Of a DNA stretch of 64,000 nucleotides, positions 46,014-58,741 are shown in pieces. The notes under the pieces were generated by a model, which was not told where the DNA came from, ran no database searches, and saw only the letters and a program-made list of their open reading frames with translations. Both the position numbers and the translations under genes were made by a program. Position 1 is the first letter of the stretch, and the number at the start of each line of letters is the position of its first letter. This stretch comes from Siphonodentalium dalli (lineage: Eukaryota; Mollusca; Scaphopoda; Gadilida; Siphonodentaliidae), in the NCBI GenBank assembly GCA_032622095.1, contig CP136063.1, positions 217,385,982 to 217,449,981 on the forward strand, written 5' to 3'.

Positions 46014-47472
46014 TAGCAGAATATTATAGCTCTAGTATGGTTTTAGTGTCAATCCGTATGATTATTTTACAGCAATGAGTTCATGTTAATCCTTTTAGAG
46101 TCGATAAATCAGGTAGTGATGCTGATGTCTCGATATATCACCCATAATTGTTGATGAGAAGTCACCTGAAGGATTTGCATACATGATGTGCCTTTATCTC
46201 GTACTCAATACTCATATATCATATGCGATTGATCTTATTGACCAGCGAGATAATTTTGACTTTGACCTTTATATTCACATCACTGATTACGATTGTCATA
46301 ATGGAATCATCAATATTATTTCTAGTGGAGACATTGATATCCAATTTGACAATATGCAAATATTTCTTTGCTATTTAGCTATTTATTCTGCCCACATGGT
46401 TATGTTTCATGTGATCTTGCTTTGAAAGTTGATCAGTTCAGTGAAATTGAAATTAACAGGAAGTTTGTTATGGTTGCTATGGTTTCTTGGCATAGCTATT
46501 AAGCTGGGATAATGAAATGGCATCACCATGGATCATTAACTACGCCCTGCATCATGTTACGGTCCATTGATAATCTCAGCCTTTAATTAGCCTACCTGTT
46601 AAATAGATTCCTCTTTATTGGTTCCAAGGAATATATTAGTATCTTTGTATAGTTATGCACTAAACACTAGGTCCAACTTTTAATCTGGAATGCCACTGTA
46701 GAAAAATATTCCATGTTTCAGTCCTGGTAAAACATTTTTAAATGCAAATTTAAGTTTTTTGGTATTCATTAGCAAAACGTTTTTTTTATCGTGTGAAGGA
46801 CCTAAACAACATTAAATAACATAAATATTATTCAACCACGTTTGAAATAATCTGGCAGACATAAACACTTAATACTGATTAATCTTTTCAGACATTATGT
46901 TGTTTTATGGTGACAGAATGTAGAGCGTATTTGGATTCCTAAGCCAGATAATGCAGTGTGTTTTTTGCAGATAATTCCTGTCAAACTCTCAATGACGGTT
47001 TTTTGTTACAAATTAATAGTTTGAAATTGAGATTTTTTGAAAAACTACGAATGGGGGCCCCTCCTTAAGTCGGGAAAAGTCATGGAATTTTTTTGTGTTT
47101 TGTTTTTGGTTGGGGAGTGGGAGGGGGATTGTATTTCTCCATGAGTCAAGTTGTCCATCTCTGTAGCCCTGGCCTCTGACATTTTGCATCTACTGCAAAA
47201 TGTCAAGTGGCGGGGACATTCATGTTTATGTCATAGCCAGATCCCCAAAGTTCATTTATAATCAGTCAACGCCTGGCTTGGAAATTTACTAATTGCCAGG
47301 ATAACGAGATAGAGAGCATTTTCCATAAATTATCCTGGAGTCAAGGGGCCCTGGGCTGCTTCCCTGCCTCCTCAAAAGGGTAAGGGATTCTCCGGAGAGA
47401 TAATTAAATTCACTATCACCCACTGATCATCAGATTTAATTACAGAATTTTTGTCCTTTGTCCTGGAAATAT
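46014..47472. other. No gene recognised
   Basis: Unique-looking. GGGAAAAGTCATGGAATTTT near 47071 belongs to the dispersed repeat seen at 61-240. The 80-codon frame at 46183 has no supporting features. Confidence 0.5.
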
Positions 47473-47892
47473 GGTGTCTGTCATTTGCAGAATGAGGTCC
47501 CCAAAGGGTGAATTTAGTGATGCTATCCCACATTGTGGGCTAGCGTCACCAAATTCACCCTCTGGGAACCTCATTCTGCTGAGGCCTCAACTAATATGGG
47601 AGACTTAGGATCAGTTTGAAGTTTCCCAGTTGAAGTTGATGATGTTCACCCATTAGTCACGTCACTTCGATTGTGAATTTTATCTTTTGCAAATTATGGG
47701 ATATATAGGGAAAAAGCAACTAAAACAATGTAAATTTTAGACTAGATACTTCCCAGAAGATGAGACCAAAACAGAATGAGGTACCCAGAGGGTGAATTTG
47801 CTGATGCTAGACCTCTGTGCAGGGTGTCACTAAATTCACCCTCTGGGGACCTCATTCTGCAAATGACAGACACTATACATGTATTTCCAGAC
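47473..47892. mobile_element. DHP element, nearly full length
   Basis: GTGTCTGTCATTTGCAGAAT to TGTATTTCCAGACTTG, with both hairpins. The right hairpin has lost the bases around GGGATAGC. Confidence 0.85.
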
Positions 47893-50432
47893 TTGCTCCT
47901 GGCTTCTTAATAATTGGGGAGAATGTTGGGCTTCTGACATATTGTTCGCGTGAACCTATAGCCTATTCTTTTCAGGAAACGTTACATATGTCTTCAGGCT
48001 CAGAATTTTTTTAAAGAATATTAGTTTTGAATACATATTAATGTGGGAAAGTTCTCTATACATTTGGTTCATTTTTAATACTCATAATGTCAAGACAATT
48101 CTCATTATCAACAAGGCCTTCTTGTATGAAGATCTGATTGTATATATAACATTTTGTACACGCATGTTCTTAAAATAAGGATTGAGTATACAGATTATTT
48201 CTTATTAGAATATCAGCATCTATCTGCCCAGTAACCTCAATACTTCATAATAATGTACATGTCTATACATGTATCCTTTTTATCAACTTCGTTGAATGGA
48301 CACTTTTAATTTCTACAATACTCAATAACATTGTGACCGTTGAGCTATTGAAAACTTTAATAGAAATATTGCAGAAGTATAAAACAGGCGATTTTTTAAA
48401 CCAATCCCCCAAAAATATTTAGAAGTTTTTCAAAACTTGCTAATACACATGTACGCACATTTGTTAAAATAAAATATTAATCCAAAAACTAGTAAATACC
48501 AAAATGTATATTAAAAGTAAGTTATTTTTGTATGATATGCTTTGTTGATTGATGATGGGGTGCTGATCTGGGAGCTAATCGAGCCGTTCCTTCACTAGTT
48601 TCCTCAGACAATCTGCATTCAGCGTGGCATTGCCGCTCTATTACGCCCATTCCTTAGCAGATTTGCCGTAGCCTCTATAATCTCCTGAGTAGCGTCTTTA
48701 AACCGAATTGCATTATTGAGGAGTTATCGGGATTTCCTAGGTATTGTGTTGTCTGAGTTGTCATTATAGACAGGAAATATTGCTTATCAGACTATCAGTC
48801 TAATTTCTTTGGCCCACCCAGGGAACATGGGAAAATTTATCATTAGATTCCGCAACTTCAGGCCCATGGCTGTGCTCATATATTACCCACTGTGATCTTG
48901 GAATATCTTCCAAGAAAAACTTATTACACACTCACTCTCGGGATCCAGAGTAATAAGCACAGGATGGAAATTTCCAAAAAATTGTAATTGTAGTACAGGC
49001 ACAATAATAGTACCAGGTGGAAACATGTGACAAATAGAATAAAACATACTAGCCATGTCACTTGACATATCATACTACTTTCTAGATGTAAGAAATTATT
49101 TTCTAAATCCTGCATACAGCTCTTTCCATCAATGTATCACATTATTATAATCAATAAATTTGAAAAATGATCAAGGAAATATGGGTTGATACAAAAATCG
49201 GACTTGGCACTGAAAGGGTTAACTATATTTCAACTGTATCAAAAAGCTTGTACTCATTGAAGTCACTTTTCCTGGATATAATAAACTAACTAATAGCATT
49301 TGAGTTCCTCTCTAAAAGTATTATTTTCCATAAAATAATCCATTATTGATCAAATAAACTAAATAATTTGTTGGCAAATAAACTAAATAATTTCCATTTA
49401 TCATTCATTGTTGGTTTTATTTAGCAGGAGATAAATAGGTGACATAGGTATTCAGAGGGGAAATATGAGCTAAGGGAAAAGGGCACTAAAAGGGGACCCA
49501 CTTCCCATCTAGTGGAAACCCTGCATTAGTATAGAAATAGATTCAAATTAACCTTGAATATGTCAAATTCAGGAAGAAATATGAAAAATACTGTAATTTG
49601 TCCCCCTGAAATAACATTCAATTTGCCTGAAAATTACCGAATTTGACCGAAAATATCTCCAATTTGCCCAAATTTTGAAGTTTCAAAATGTTTGTGGGAG
49701 GGGAGGGGGGCTACATTCCTCCCACCCCCTGCCCGATACGGCTATGACCAGAGTGTATTTATGAGCATCAAGAAACAGTGCTGGGTGTGTGGTTATTTCA
49801 GGATTGATCTACATGACCCTGCTACTAAAATAGTTACTACTAAAATGAGTCTACTCTTTCATCCTGGCTACTTTCATGTGGAAAATATACAAATAATGAT
49901 ATGGAGAATATCATATAAATGATATTAATTGAAGGGAAAAAATAGATTGAGGATGCACATGTCGCTTTCTATTTCCTCATAATGATGCAGTTAAGTTCTC
50001 GATTTATCAATCTACAAAAAGTAACGGCGACTCTACGTCTGTCTCATTTATTTTGCTCAGATTATAATTAATTTTGGAGATTAATATTGCAGGTATCTAT
50101 TTCCTGTGGTAAATTGCTTGTGTTTGTTCCAGTCCAGGTTGATTTCACAGGTCAGGTACTCATTCAACTTGACTAATTTGATATATATCTTCATCAGCTA
50201 GTGAAGGATGTGGTTATTGCGCCTGAATAACTCATATTTCTCTTCCAATTTATGTGCCTCTTTCGTCTTGTGATCATTTACAAATCGCATTGTCTAAGTT
50301 CCTCAAGCTCTCTGCTATCATTGTTTTACTATAGAGATTTGTGTTAGATTGATATCCAAATCCGAGAATACTTATCTTCCGGTTCCAAATTTCTTCTTTA
50401 ATATGGTGAGTGTATTTCTTTCAGTTTTGTGC
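47893..50432. other. 2.5 kb without recognised gene or repeat
   Basis: The largest element-free block of the window. It is AT-rich with no convincing exon and may be an intron or the 5' flank of the PTBP gene. Confidence 0.45.
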
Positions 50433-50530
50433 AGGGACCGGCCTAGAGGGCGACTTTGGAGAAATCTTCTCCCTAAATGTGTCTCTTCTCCATATTTTTG
50501 TCAGAAGAAGTGACTTCTCACTCATATATC
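50433..50530. repeat. Dispersed repeat 'CAGGGACCGGCCTAGAGGGC', copy 2
   Basis: See 20495-20598. A related GGGAGAAG/CTTCTCCC segment lies at about 50910-50960. Confidence 0.7.
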
Positions 50531-50572
50531 ATTATGGATCCATGTCCCAACTTCATATTTAAAGTACATTTA

Positions 50573-50785
50573 CAGTAATGCACTAAATAATCGACTCCTT
50601 AACTGCAGCATAATTATGGGAATTGTTTTAGGATTTAGTCAGAAATATGGCTTGTTGGCCATTCATCGGAAAGGTCTCCGTGAGAGCTTTCCGATGAATG
50701 GCAACAAGCCATATTTCCGGCTAAATCCTGAAAAATTACCTATAATTCTGCTGTGGTTAAGGAGTCGATATTTAGGGCATTACTG
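50573..50785. mobile_element. PAL copy, full length
   Basis: CAGTAATGCACTAAATAATC to GGGCATTACTG, TA flanks; arms meet at CTCCGTGAGAG. Confidence 0.9.
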
Positions 50786-51227
50786 TACAGGTGATAATGG
50801 ATGTTGTTACTCATTATAATTATATTATAAATTGGCTCTTATGTTGTATAATACTTATTTGATCATAGAATGGTGATGTTGGGGTGTAAATTGAACTTCA
50901 GCCGTTGTTATTTCTCCCTGATAACAGCCCACTTCTCCCTAATAACCAATCATGGAGAAGTGACTTCCATCAGTTTGAAAGCTCATGGTTGGTCCCCTGT
51001 TTTGTGATTTCAGTCCATAGTTGGTGATTCACTTCATCTGGCGGGAAAAATTGAAAATAAGGTGAAATAAGGCAAGAATATACCTCCATGGAGATTCTCA
51101 ATCACTGAAATGTCCTGATAATATTAATTTATGATATGCAGAATATCATATAAATAATATATAATATAGTAATCTTGATATGACCAATTACTTTTCTCTT
51201 GAAAACCAAGAAATGTGCCGTTCATAT

Positions 51228-51304
51228 TTAACATGTTAACTATCGACTCCCATTCAATAACATTCAAAAAGTATGAGAGAACTCGTCAGCAGTCAACGTG
51301 TTAA
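51228..51304. mobile_element. PBD element, 77 bp, TTAA to TTAA
   Basis: TTAACATGTTAACTATCGAC to GTCAGCAGTCAACGTGTTAA. The inverted ends match those surrounding the PAL at 43538. Confidence 0.7.
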
Positions 51305-52326
51305 CAAATGTAAAATCACTCTTTATGTGTTTTTCTGCCAAAAAATAAAATAAATCTAACCCTGACCTATAGGCCCTACTTAGTTCAGAGATACATTGTA
51401 CATCTTAGCAGTTAATTAGTTATGGTGAAAATAGATCTCAAGAATGGGGAAACTTAGGACATGTGATAGGGTCAAAATAGTCAAATGTGAGTGTTCCTTT
51501 TATTAGTTATTTTGAAAAAATGTGCCAATTATCAGAATCACCGAGGTCTGCGTGGATGGAAAAATTGTATATGCGAGTCCCCCTTTAATCTTCACATTCC
51601 TTCATTTTGCATGTAACAGTTATAACTGTTGCCTGTTTTCTTTTCTTATTTCTCAGATCTTCTGTAATGATATATCTTATAGAAAAAACTAGTTACCGAA
51701 TTGTTTAGTTCGAATTGGGGAGATAAAAAGACGGCAGAAAAAAAAGAAGAGAATAAAAATAAGCTATAATTGATATAATGTGTTATTCAACATGCAAATC
51801 TCTGGGATTATTCATCAGTTGGCATCATTGTAGGTAAATTCTTCTGGAGATCTCGCTGGTTTCTCATAACAAGAAAGTAGCTTACTATATGTTGATCTCG
51901 GTGTGTTGGCATCTCCTGTCTGAATGGACGGCCTGTATAAACAATAGGAAAATTATTGACACATAGACTAGTTCTACTGGGTTAAGTGTGGCTAAAACGT
52001 GCAGAATTTACAGAAAACTTTATATTGTTAATCAAATGCTCCAATGCTGGCATTGCATTGTGCCTGATTCGCTCTCGACAACTCCACACTATATTTCCAA
52101 TTATATGAATTGACACTTTGATAGAATAATAGTTTCTCATGTGTAGGCCACTTCAATCAGGATGTTCTGACACTTGTATTATTCACGTGATTACATGTAA
52201 CTCGGGCTGCAATGAAAATCGGAGGAAATTATCAAGAGGTCTCTTCCTCTATCTGAGCTACATAGCTTTGGGTGTCACCAGTCGTTTTGATTCATTGCTT
52301 TGGACCTCTCTGTGTGACAGTCTACC
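51305..52326. other. No repeat; possible 5' leader of the candidate exon below
   Basis: Unique-looking. From about 52140 the sequence is less AT-rich than its surroundings, which would fit a 5' untranslated region, but no promoter element is convincing. Confidence 0.35.
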
Positions 52327-52452
52327 ATGTTCTCCATTGTGCCGGAATATCTCCCAGAATATCTCTCAGAGTTTGCAGTACCGTTACCACTGTATCAACC
52401 TTCGCCATTTCCACCACATCTGGCGCCGCTGCCGTTGCCGTTGCCACTCAAG
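52327..52452 (+). CDS. Candidate first coding exon of the PTBP gene (42 codons)
   Basis: An ATG at 52327 in a favourable ACCATG context is preceded by an in-frame TGA at 52315-52317. It opens a frame reading MFSIVPEYLPEYLSEF and then a proline/leucine-rich stretch ending in PLPLK at 52452. The frame ends in phase 0 before GTGGTA. A second possible donor three bases on (GTATGG at 52456) also keeps phase 0. Splicing to 59046 would give ..LK-RGSDEL, and K before RGSDEL is conserved in vertebrate PTBPs, whose leader also has the form M-x-x-I-V-P/T. Against it: both donors are weak, the proline-rich part is unlike known PTBP leaders, and overlapping frames are open. It could instead be unrelated. 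Confidence 0.33.
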
Positions 52453-53207
52453 GTGGTATGGATATATTTTGATACTTACATCTTTTTCTTAAGTCACTTT
52501 AAATCTCATTCTATTCTGTAAAATTATTTTCATCTTGAAATATTTTCATTGTAAAAATGTTATTCTATATAAAAATTCTCAAAAATAAATTGGAAAATTT
52601 TATAATTTACCTAGTGCACCCGCAATTTAAATGTTATGACTGCTCAATTATTATATACCTGCTTTCCTGGACAACTGATTCATACATAGCTTTTGCCATG
52701 AGGATAAATTTGCATGGAAATCCCCATTCAAAATTGGTCACTTCACCTCTCTGCTATCATCTGAAAGAATGTTGAACCCTGTTTAGATATGATTTAAATT
52801 GGCTATGGAAAACTAACCAAAAACAGATTGGTTATATGTCCCTGTAATCCAAACAATGAAGTTATATTACTGAAAACACCTCTTTAGTCTGAGAAATTCT
52901 CTTTTTAGGATATTCCTGTTTTGTTGTCTTTGCTGCTGTCTTTGGGGTTATGATTTATGATTTCACAAACTGAAAGTTTCTAAAACAACTGCCAATCATA
53001 AACTAATATATCATTTATAATTCCCAGTCATATGAAATTATAAACAGCTTGATTGTCTATTATATCAAGGTACTAAAAAAGTAATCAGTAATCAAATCTC
53101 GAAAAATAAGTTTGAAAAAAAAAACAAAAAACTTTTGAACTAATGAGATGGTTTCACCTTATGAACTGACTAATACATTATCTTGATACCAATTTGTGCA
53201 ATCTTTA

Positions 53208-53238
<31 letters not shown>

Positions 53239-53777
53239 CATAGGCTTGTATTATTTGTCCTTTATATTGATAGCAATTTATACACTCTTTACCCTGACAA
53301 AGGCTGATGATATGAATGTTTAATAGGAGATAGCTTGAGATTAGTGCCAAAGTCCCTACCATGTTATAAAAGTCAAGAGGAGTTTTTCTCAACTCGGTTG
53401 TACACCGTTCTGATGTCTGTTGAAATAGTGAGGCGTATATTGGTACCTTTCATTAGTATGGTTTACTGTATTCATTATTTTTCCTTTGATGTGTGCATGC
53501 TTAACAAATTATATGCATAATCATTAAGTAGGCCCTGAATAAGTTCCTCATTATAATGAGGATCGCATGCCACACAAAGGCGTGGAGTGTGTTCCACGTC
53601 TGGACCAGAATTGATGAAGACACTTGGAAGGTTTGCCTCGCTGTCTGTTAATCCATGAGAACATTGTGTTGTATGCGGTACTTTGGCTTTACAAGTCAAT
53701 ATCCACTCAAAGATTATGAATTTAAAACGATACTTTGGTTTGTAAGCACTTTGAAGGTTGCGCTGCCATTATAAAAA
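52453..53777. other. No gene; C28 tract at 53208-53235
   Basis: AT-rich, probably intron if the candidate exon is real. The homopolymer is the longest in the window. Confidence 0.5.
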
Positions 53778-53785
53778 GATTGTAT

Positions 53786-54620
53786 TAGTGTTCGGTATTC
53801 ATCAAATTTTGACATTTGAATATTCGGCCAACTCAACGAGCGAATATTCAAATAATATTTGAATGTTTGGGACAATGTAAAAATGCGAAATCATACAGTA
53901 CATACCCCGTTTTTTAAGAAGCAAGTCAATAGCTGTACCATAAGAATTTGATAAAAGCTGTAACACAAAACAAGTAAATGTCTATAGGGCATTTTATTTT
54001 TTATTTCTTGGTTTACAGATTGTTTTGGATAAAATGTAGGGGAGGTGGGAGGAAAAAAAAGTAAAAGAAAATCTGTATAATTTTTTTTGTCTGTTTGTCG
54101 AGAGTAAAATGATCCCAAATGTCTGATTTTGTATGACCTGAAGCCATGTTTTCATATATAAATCTATATATAAGAAACCCTATATATGACCATTATAATT
54201 ATATCCCACCGAACATTGTACAACAATGCCAATGTAAAACAACATGTGATACCAGGAATTTGTTTAAGTTTGAATATTATCTAACTTACTTCCTACACTA
54301 CATGTAGTTCAATACATTCGACGACTTGTTTATCGGCAGTGGCCGGAAATCTATACAGATACATCATGTGATTTTTATGTTAGGGCGAAATGGCCAAAAT
54401 ACTCTAACCACAGACATGGCCCAAGGGACAAAAATAAATATGCCTGGTCGTATACATGCCTGTGTCGTGAATCGGGCAGAACCTGAGGTACAATTATGAC
54501 CAAAAGCCAAAGCAATAGTCTTATGCCGTTTATTCGAATATTCAGAGGAATATTGGAATATTGGAAACCAACATCATTCGAGCGAATATTTGAATGTTCA
54601 AATATTCGGACCGTACACTA
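53786..54620. mobile_element. HAT2: hAT-like element, 835 bp, 8-bp TSD
   Basis: Tips are TAGTGTTCGGT and ACCGTACACTA, inverted copies that fit the hAT rule YARNG. Flanks GATTGTAT (53778-53785) and GATTGCAT (54621-54628) agree at 7 of 8 positions. Subterminal zones are rich in CGAATATTC-like words on both sides (53820-53865, 54535-54608), resembling transposase-binding repeats. A 75-codon minus frame inside has no recognisable transposase or BED finger, so it is non-autonomous. Confidence 0.75.
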
Positions 54621-54628
54621 GATTGCAT

Positions 54629-55578
54629 ATCAAAAGACTATGTATAACATTTCAATGCTGTCCATCTTGGGACAGAATTACTTGCCCCAGTACTTGGAGA
54701 AGGCTGAAAAAATATATCTCCTGATCAATTTCGGGGGGGGGGGGGGGGGGATGACATTAAACCCTCTTCAAAATTCCATATTTTGCCAAAATGTATAATT
54801 TGTAATTTGACTGTTTAAAAAAAAATGGACTTTTTTGTTATTGGCCTGTATGACATGTCCTTCTATCTGTCCATACGTTGTATGTCCACTCGTTTGCTTT
54901 TGGTTTCCAGATAACTTCCAGAATTTGCACTCAATTTTCGTTTCCGAATAATAACTTTAGCATGCCTGAACTGAATGGAATAAAATTTGGTATGTAAGTT
55001 TACTAGTCCAAAATAAATGTCAAGTTCGACTTTGGGTTCTGCCAGCCAATTTGCACCAGAGTCGCCAGCCAATTTGCACCAGAGTCGTGATACTTGGTTG
55101 GAATTATACCACTGGCATATTTTGCCATGCTCTCGCGATGCTCTTGTTTTAAAATAGAGGACAACCTATATTTAAACAAAAATTACTTTAGCCAATATAA
55201 CAAAAGCTAGTTCTTATATATTTACTAAATTCTTTTCCATTTTTCATGGGCGCATATATAACAAACAATTGTTATTTGTTCACCAACTTTGAAAATTATT
55301 GACAATATCTTCAGTATTGTTGTCAACCAGGTTTTGTTAAGAATTGATTGACAAAACAATATTTACTGAACTAATTTGTAAATAAAGCTGACCCTACCAC
55401 ATTACAAGTCTGGTCAATATACCATCCTATAGGGCCAGCTCTCGTGATAAATAACCTCCCATCATAGGTTAATTAAAACGTGTAATGATCGTTCCAATGT
55501 TGATGACCATATATGCACCCAAGATTGTTTGGTTTCTTAAGCCTTGAGAAAAGAATATTATTAGGCCACTACACCCCC
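54629..55578. repeat. G18 tract and molluscan-style dispersed repeat
   Basis: 54733-54750 is a G run. About 54840-55140 (CTTCTATCTGTCCATACGTT, TTTGGTTTCCAGATAACTTC, AATTTGGTATGTAAGTTTAC, CAAGTTCGACTTTGGGTTCT) follows the same order of phrases as 31995-32375. A GCCAGCCAATTTGCACCAGA unit is tandemly duplicated near 55035-55085. Confidence 0.6.
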
Positions 55579-55994
55579 CAGCCCTGTTAATTAGCAGAAA
55601 TTTGCCTAGGCCAGAAATTTTTCCTCGGCTAAAAAGCCTAAGATCCACATAGTTGCATACTCAACTGCGCTGTACACATATAACTTCAGGTTACAACTGG
55701 CACTCAGTTCATTATCATGGCAAACTTTGGTTGAATCTGCTTTAAAATTGATGATTAATCAAGATAATCCTTGTGCAGTTATCTCAGTATTCCTTGGCAT
55801 TCAACAATTAATTTTTGCTGTCTACAGACTTCCACAGTGCTTACATTAAGACAATGTCTCCAGCAATTTATTTCAATTTTGCACAATACATCGGCAGGCT
55901 GTGAAATTTTTTGTGTGAAATTTGCCTCGGCTAAAAAATAGCCCACGAGATTTCTTTTTGCCTAGGCATTTGCCGACACTAATTAACAGGGCTG
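55579..55994. mobile_element. Element with 16-bp perfect inverted ends, 416 bp
   Basis: CAGCCCTGTTAATTAG opens it and CTAATTAACAGGGCTG closes it. The inverted similarity extends inward through TGCCTAGGC and CCTCGGCTAAAAA. Flanks ACACCCCC / AACCCCCC agree at 6 of 8 but are low complexity, so the target duplication is uncertain. Non-coding; superfamily unassigned. Confidence 0.8.
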
Positions 55995-56659
55995 AACCCC
56001 CCCATTCCCACAAGTTGCCACAACCTCTCAATAAGAACAGGCTCCCCTTGTGTTGGGTGTGAACCAAACAATTGGTATATATTGGCCTTATAGTTGACAT
56101 TCTTGCACATGTTTGAATTCTGATTATGGGATGATCCATTATCTCTGGTGTTGTTTCTAGTAGAGACCCCATATAACACAGATGGAATTCACTTGCATCT
56201 ATGCCAAGATCCTGCAGTTAGAAGTGCACAGTCTCACTAATCAGGGCGACCACTGATCTTTTTTCTTCATCAAAGAGGAATATAAAAGTGTGTTTTTGTA
56301 ATTATACAGATATATAGATCAAACAGGATGGGGTTTGATATCTTAACCATGTGTTAGTATGAATCATTAAGTCCCTGGCACAGATCATGTGTGGTGAGAT
56401 ACAAATACTTCAAACATCTGTATTATCCCCATAACTTCCCAAATTGGTGACCTGTGTATAATGATTTACCTCCCAACAAAATAGTACACCAAACTATCCT
56501 GGAATGAAAACAGGGATGTTACAAACACTAAATGTATGTACCTACGTTTATTGACACTATTACATCACTATCTCACACTTCTTAAAACAATTTTTTTTTA
56601 GGTAATGGGCTGAAAATGGACCCCGTCCCAGTTGGAAATAGTCAGGTTCAAACACTAAG
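55995..56659. other. No gene recognised
   Basis: Unique-looking. The 99-codon minus frame (55873-56172) begins here but extends into the element on its left. Confidence 0.5.
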
Positions 56660-56754
56660 AGATGAATGGCAACAAGCCATATTTCCGACTAAATCCTGAA
56701 AAATTACCCATAATTCTGCTGTGGTGGAGGAGTCGATTACTTAGAGCATTACTG
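56660..56754. mobile_element. PAL right arm only
   Basis: GATGAATGGCAACAAGCCAT to AGAGCATTACTG. It is followed by TATATCCCTGTAAATATC, which also follows the next PAL copy. Confidence 0.85.
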
Positions 56755-57090
56755 TATATCCCTGTAAATATCTTATTATTCCCTGTCATTCCGTAAAATT
56801 AAGTGCGGTGGTGAAAGAGTTACAGTAATGCTCTAAATAATCGACTCCATCACCACAGCAGAATTATGGGTAACTTTTCAGGATTTAGTCGGAAATATGG
56901 CATGTTGCCATTCATCGGAAAGCTCTCCCCGACTAAATCCTGAAAAGTTACCCATAATTCTGCTGTGGTTAAGAAGTCGATTACTTGGAGCATTATTGTA
57001 TATCCCTGTAAATATCCTATTATCCCTGTCATTCTGGAAAATTAAGCTCTGCCCGCTAAAACGGTCTGCGGTGGTGAACATAAATTACGT
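56755..57090. repeat. Tandem duplication of PAL plus right flank
   Basis: The segment TATATCCCTGTAAATATC, CCTGTCATTC, AAAATTAAG and TGCGGTGGTGAA appears after the PAL at 56754 and again after the PAL at 56998. One local duplication therefore copied the element together with its flank. The second flank has an extra CTCTGCCCGCTAAAACGGT. Confidence 0.8.
56823..56998. mobile_element. PAL copy, loop and inner right arm deleted
   Basis: CAGTAATGCTCTAAATAATC, complete left arm to GAAAGCTCTCC, then straight to CCGACTAAATCCTGAAAAGT and GGAGCATTATTG. Confidence 0.88.
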
Positions 57091-58182
57091 CGTGCCCGCT
57101 AAAGGGCTGCAGTGTTTAAAGAGTTAAATGGGATATCTCCACAATCTGGTCTCTTCAACCAGAAGGGTTAACACTATGAGAGTTGTCCTTTTGTTTGTCT
57201 CTTGACTGGTATCGGGTGGGGATTACTCGCCATAAGCACAGGCACTTTGGTAATTTCCTGTTACTGGGTCTGCATCCTCAAACATTATTGTCACCCTTAG
57301 TACCATCATTGTAAATCATAATTGACCGAATCCGGTCCGTCATTGATTCGCTTTGCTATACGCACACAGGCCGTTGATGAGACCAATTGTCAAAGTGTCT
57401 GTTCTCGGCTGTCTACGTGCCTCATGATTCATGTTTCATATCATCTTTTATTAGCGAGTGAAAAACAAATATTTATAGGGCAATTTGGTACAGTTTTAAC
57501 ACAAAGCTTTTAGACATATTCAGTTGAAAATTGAAGACAATGAAAATGATTGACAAACAACATCCATAAAATTGCAGACACATAAAACACATAAAACAAA
57601 CCAGCAAAATATCCTATACCTGTAAAAAAGATAGCCCATTCAGGCGCTTACTCTCTGTCAAGCATGCAATATTCACAAAAAACTATATGAAAAACAAACT
57701 ATATTTTCAGTGGGACTGTGGCTCTTTTTTTCCTTGAATAGATATACAACTAACTCAAACAGGCTCATTTTGGGAGCCTTTATTCAGCATCTGATGGGGC
57801 TTGCACATGCAGGCCCCTTTGTCATTGTTTAAACAGTTTGATTTAAAAAATGAAATTGCAATTTAAATGTTTTTTTTGTTGTTTTTTTTAGATTTAGATA
57901 TTTTTTTAAGTCAAAATTTTGAAAAACTAACTCCTTTATAGCCTCCGCCAGGGTATACTGACTCACAACACCAAATTTGGTTGAAATTGGACCAGCAGTC
58001 TGGGGGGGGAAAATGCAGACAGACGGACGGACGGACAGATCCTACTCTTTTATAGATATAGATAAACGTGTGGAAATTTCTATATATTTCTAACAGGAAT
58101 GCTCTTATATTCATAAAAACTAAATTAATTGTAAAATAATGTTTGAAAATTAAGTACAAACACTGAATATATATTTTCTATT
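57091..58182. repeat. Unique spacer with CGGACGGACGGAC repeat at about 57935-58060
   Basis: CTCCGCCAGGGTATACTGAC, CAAATTTGGTTGAAATTGG and GACAGACGGACGGACGGACA form a dispersed repeat of the type common in molluscs. Nothing recognised in 57091-57930. Confidence 0.55.
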
Positions 58183-58438
58183 ATAAACCCTTCCATGACT
58201 GGAGCTTCCTGAATTTTTGCGAAAACCATGTGCCAATGTGTTCTCTTATATACCTGTGTCTAGACACAGGTAAAAAGAGACTATATATAAGAGAATATAT
58301 TGGCCTAACAATATCTACATTGACCATGTAAGCCTGTGCATTCTCATATGTTTGCGAGGCTCCCCCTTATGGGAAACTCGCATATATAAGAGAATGAACT
58401 GGCACAGGATCTATAATGCTCCCGTCATGCAAGAGTTA
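58183..58438. mobile_element. PBB element, termini decayed
   Basis: ACCCTTCCATGACTGGAGCT to CCCGTCATGCAAGAGTTA. Two hairpins are present; the first has a novel loop, CTGTGTCTAGACACAG. The linker AATATCTACATTGACCATGT identifies PBB. Confidence 0.8.
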
Positions 58439-58616
58439 GGTATGACAATGTTCAATAACACAGATTTATCTACCATCTTTGGGAAAGGGTCCCAGGCCCT
58501 TTTGGTTTGGAAAATTTGTGCCATAAACAGCCATAGACCCTTATAATTGGGAATATATAGAGAATATAGGAACAATCATTTTCATTGTCAATATCAGTTT
58601 AATGTATTTCTTACAA

Positions 58617-58741
58617 CCACAGCAGAATTATGGGTAATTTTTCAGGATTTAGTCGGAAATATGGCTTGTTGCCGACTAAATCCTGAAAAATTATCCATAA
58701 TTCTGCTGTGGTTAGGGAGTTGATTATTTAGGGCATTACTG
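58617..58741. mobile_element. PAL copy, left tip and loop missing
   Basis: CCACAGCAGAATTATGGGTA, left arm to GGCTTGTTG, then CCGACTAAATCC and the right tip GGGCATTACTG. Confidence 0.85.

Noticed and set aside
52272-52472. Alternative frame over the candidate PTBP exon 1 (alanine/valine-rich end)
   Set aside because: Would leave the exon in phase 1, incompatible with the phase-0 acceptor at 59045.
57121-57175. TTAA-bounded stretch as another piggyBac-like element
   Set aside because: The ends are not inverted copies of each other.
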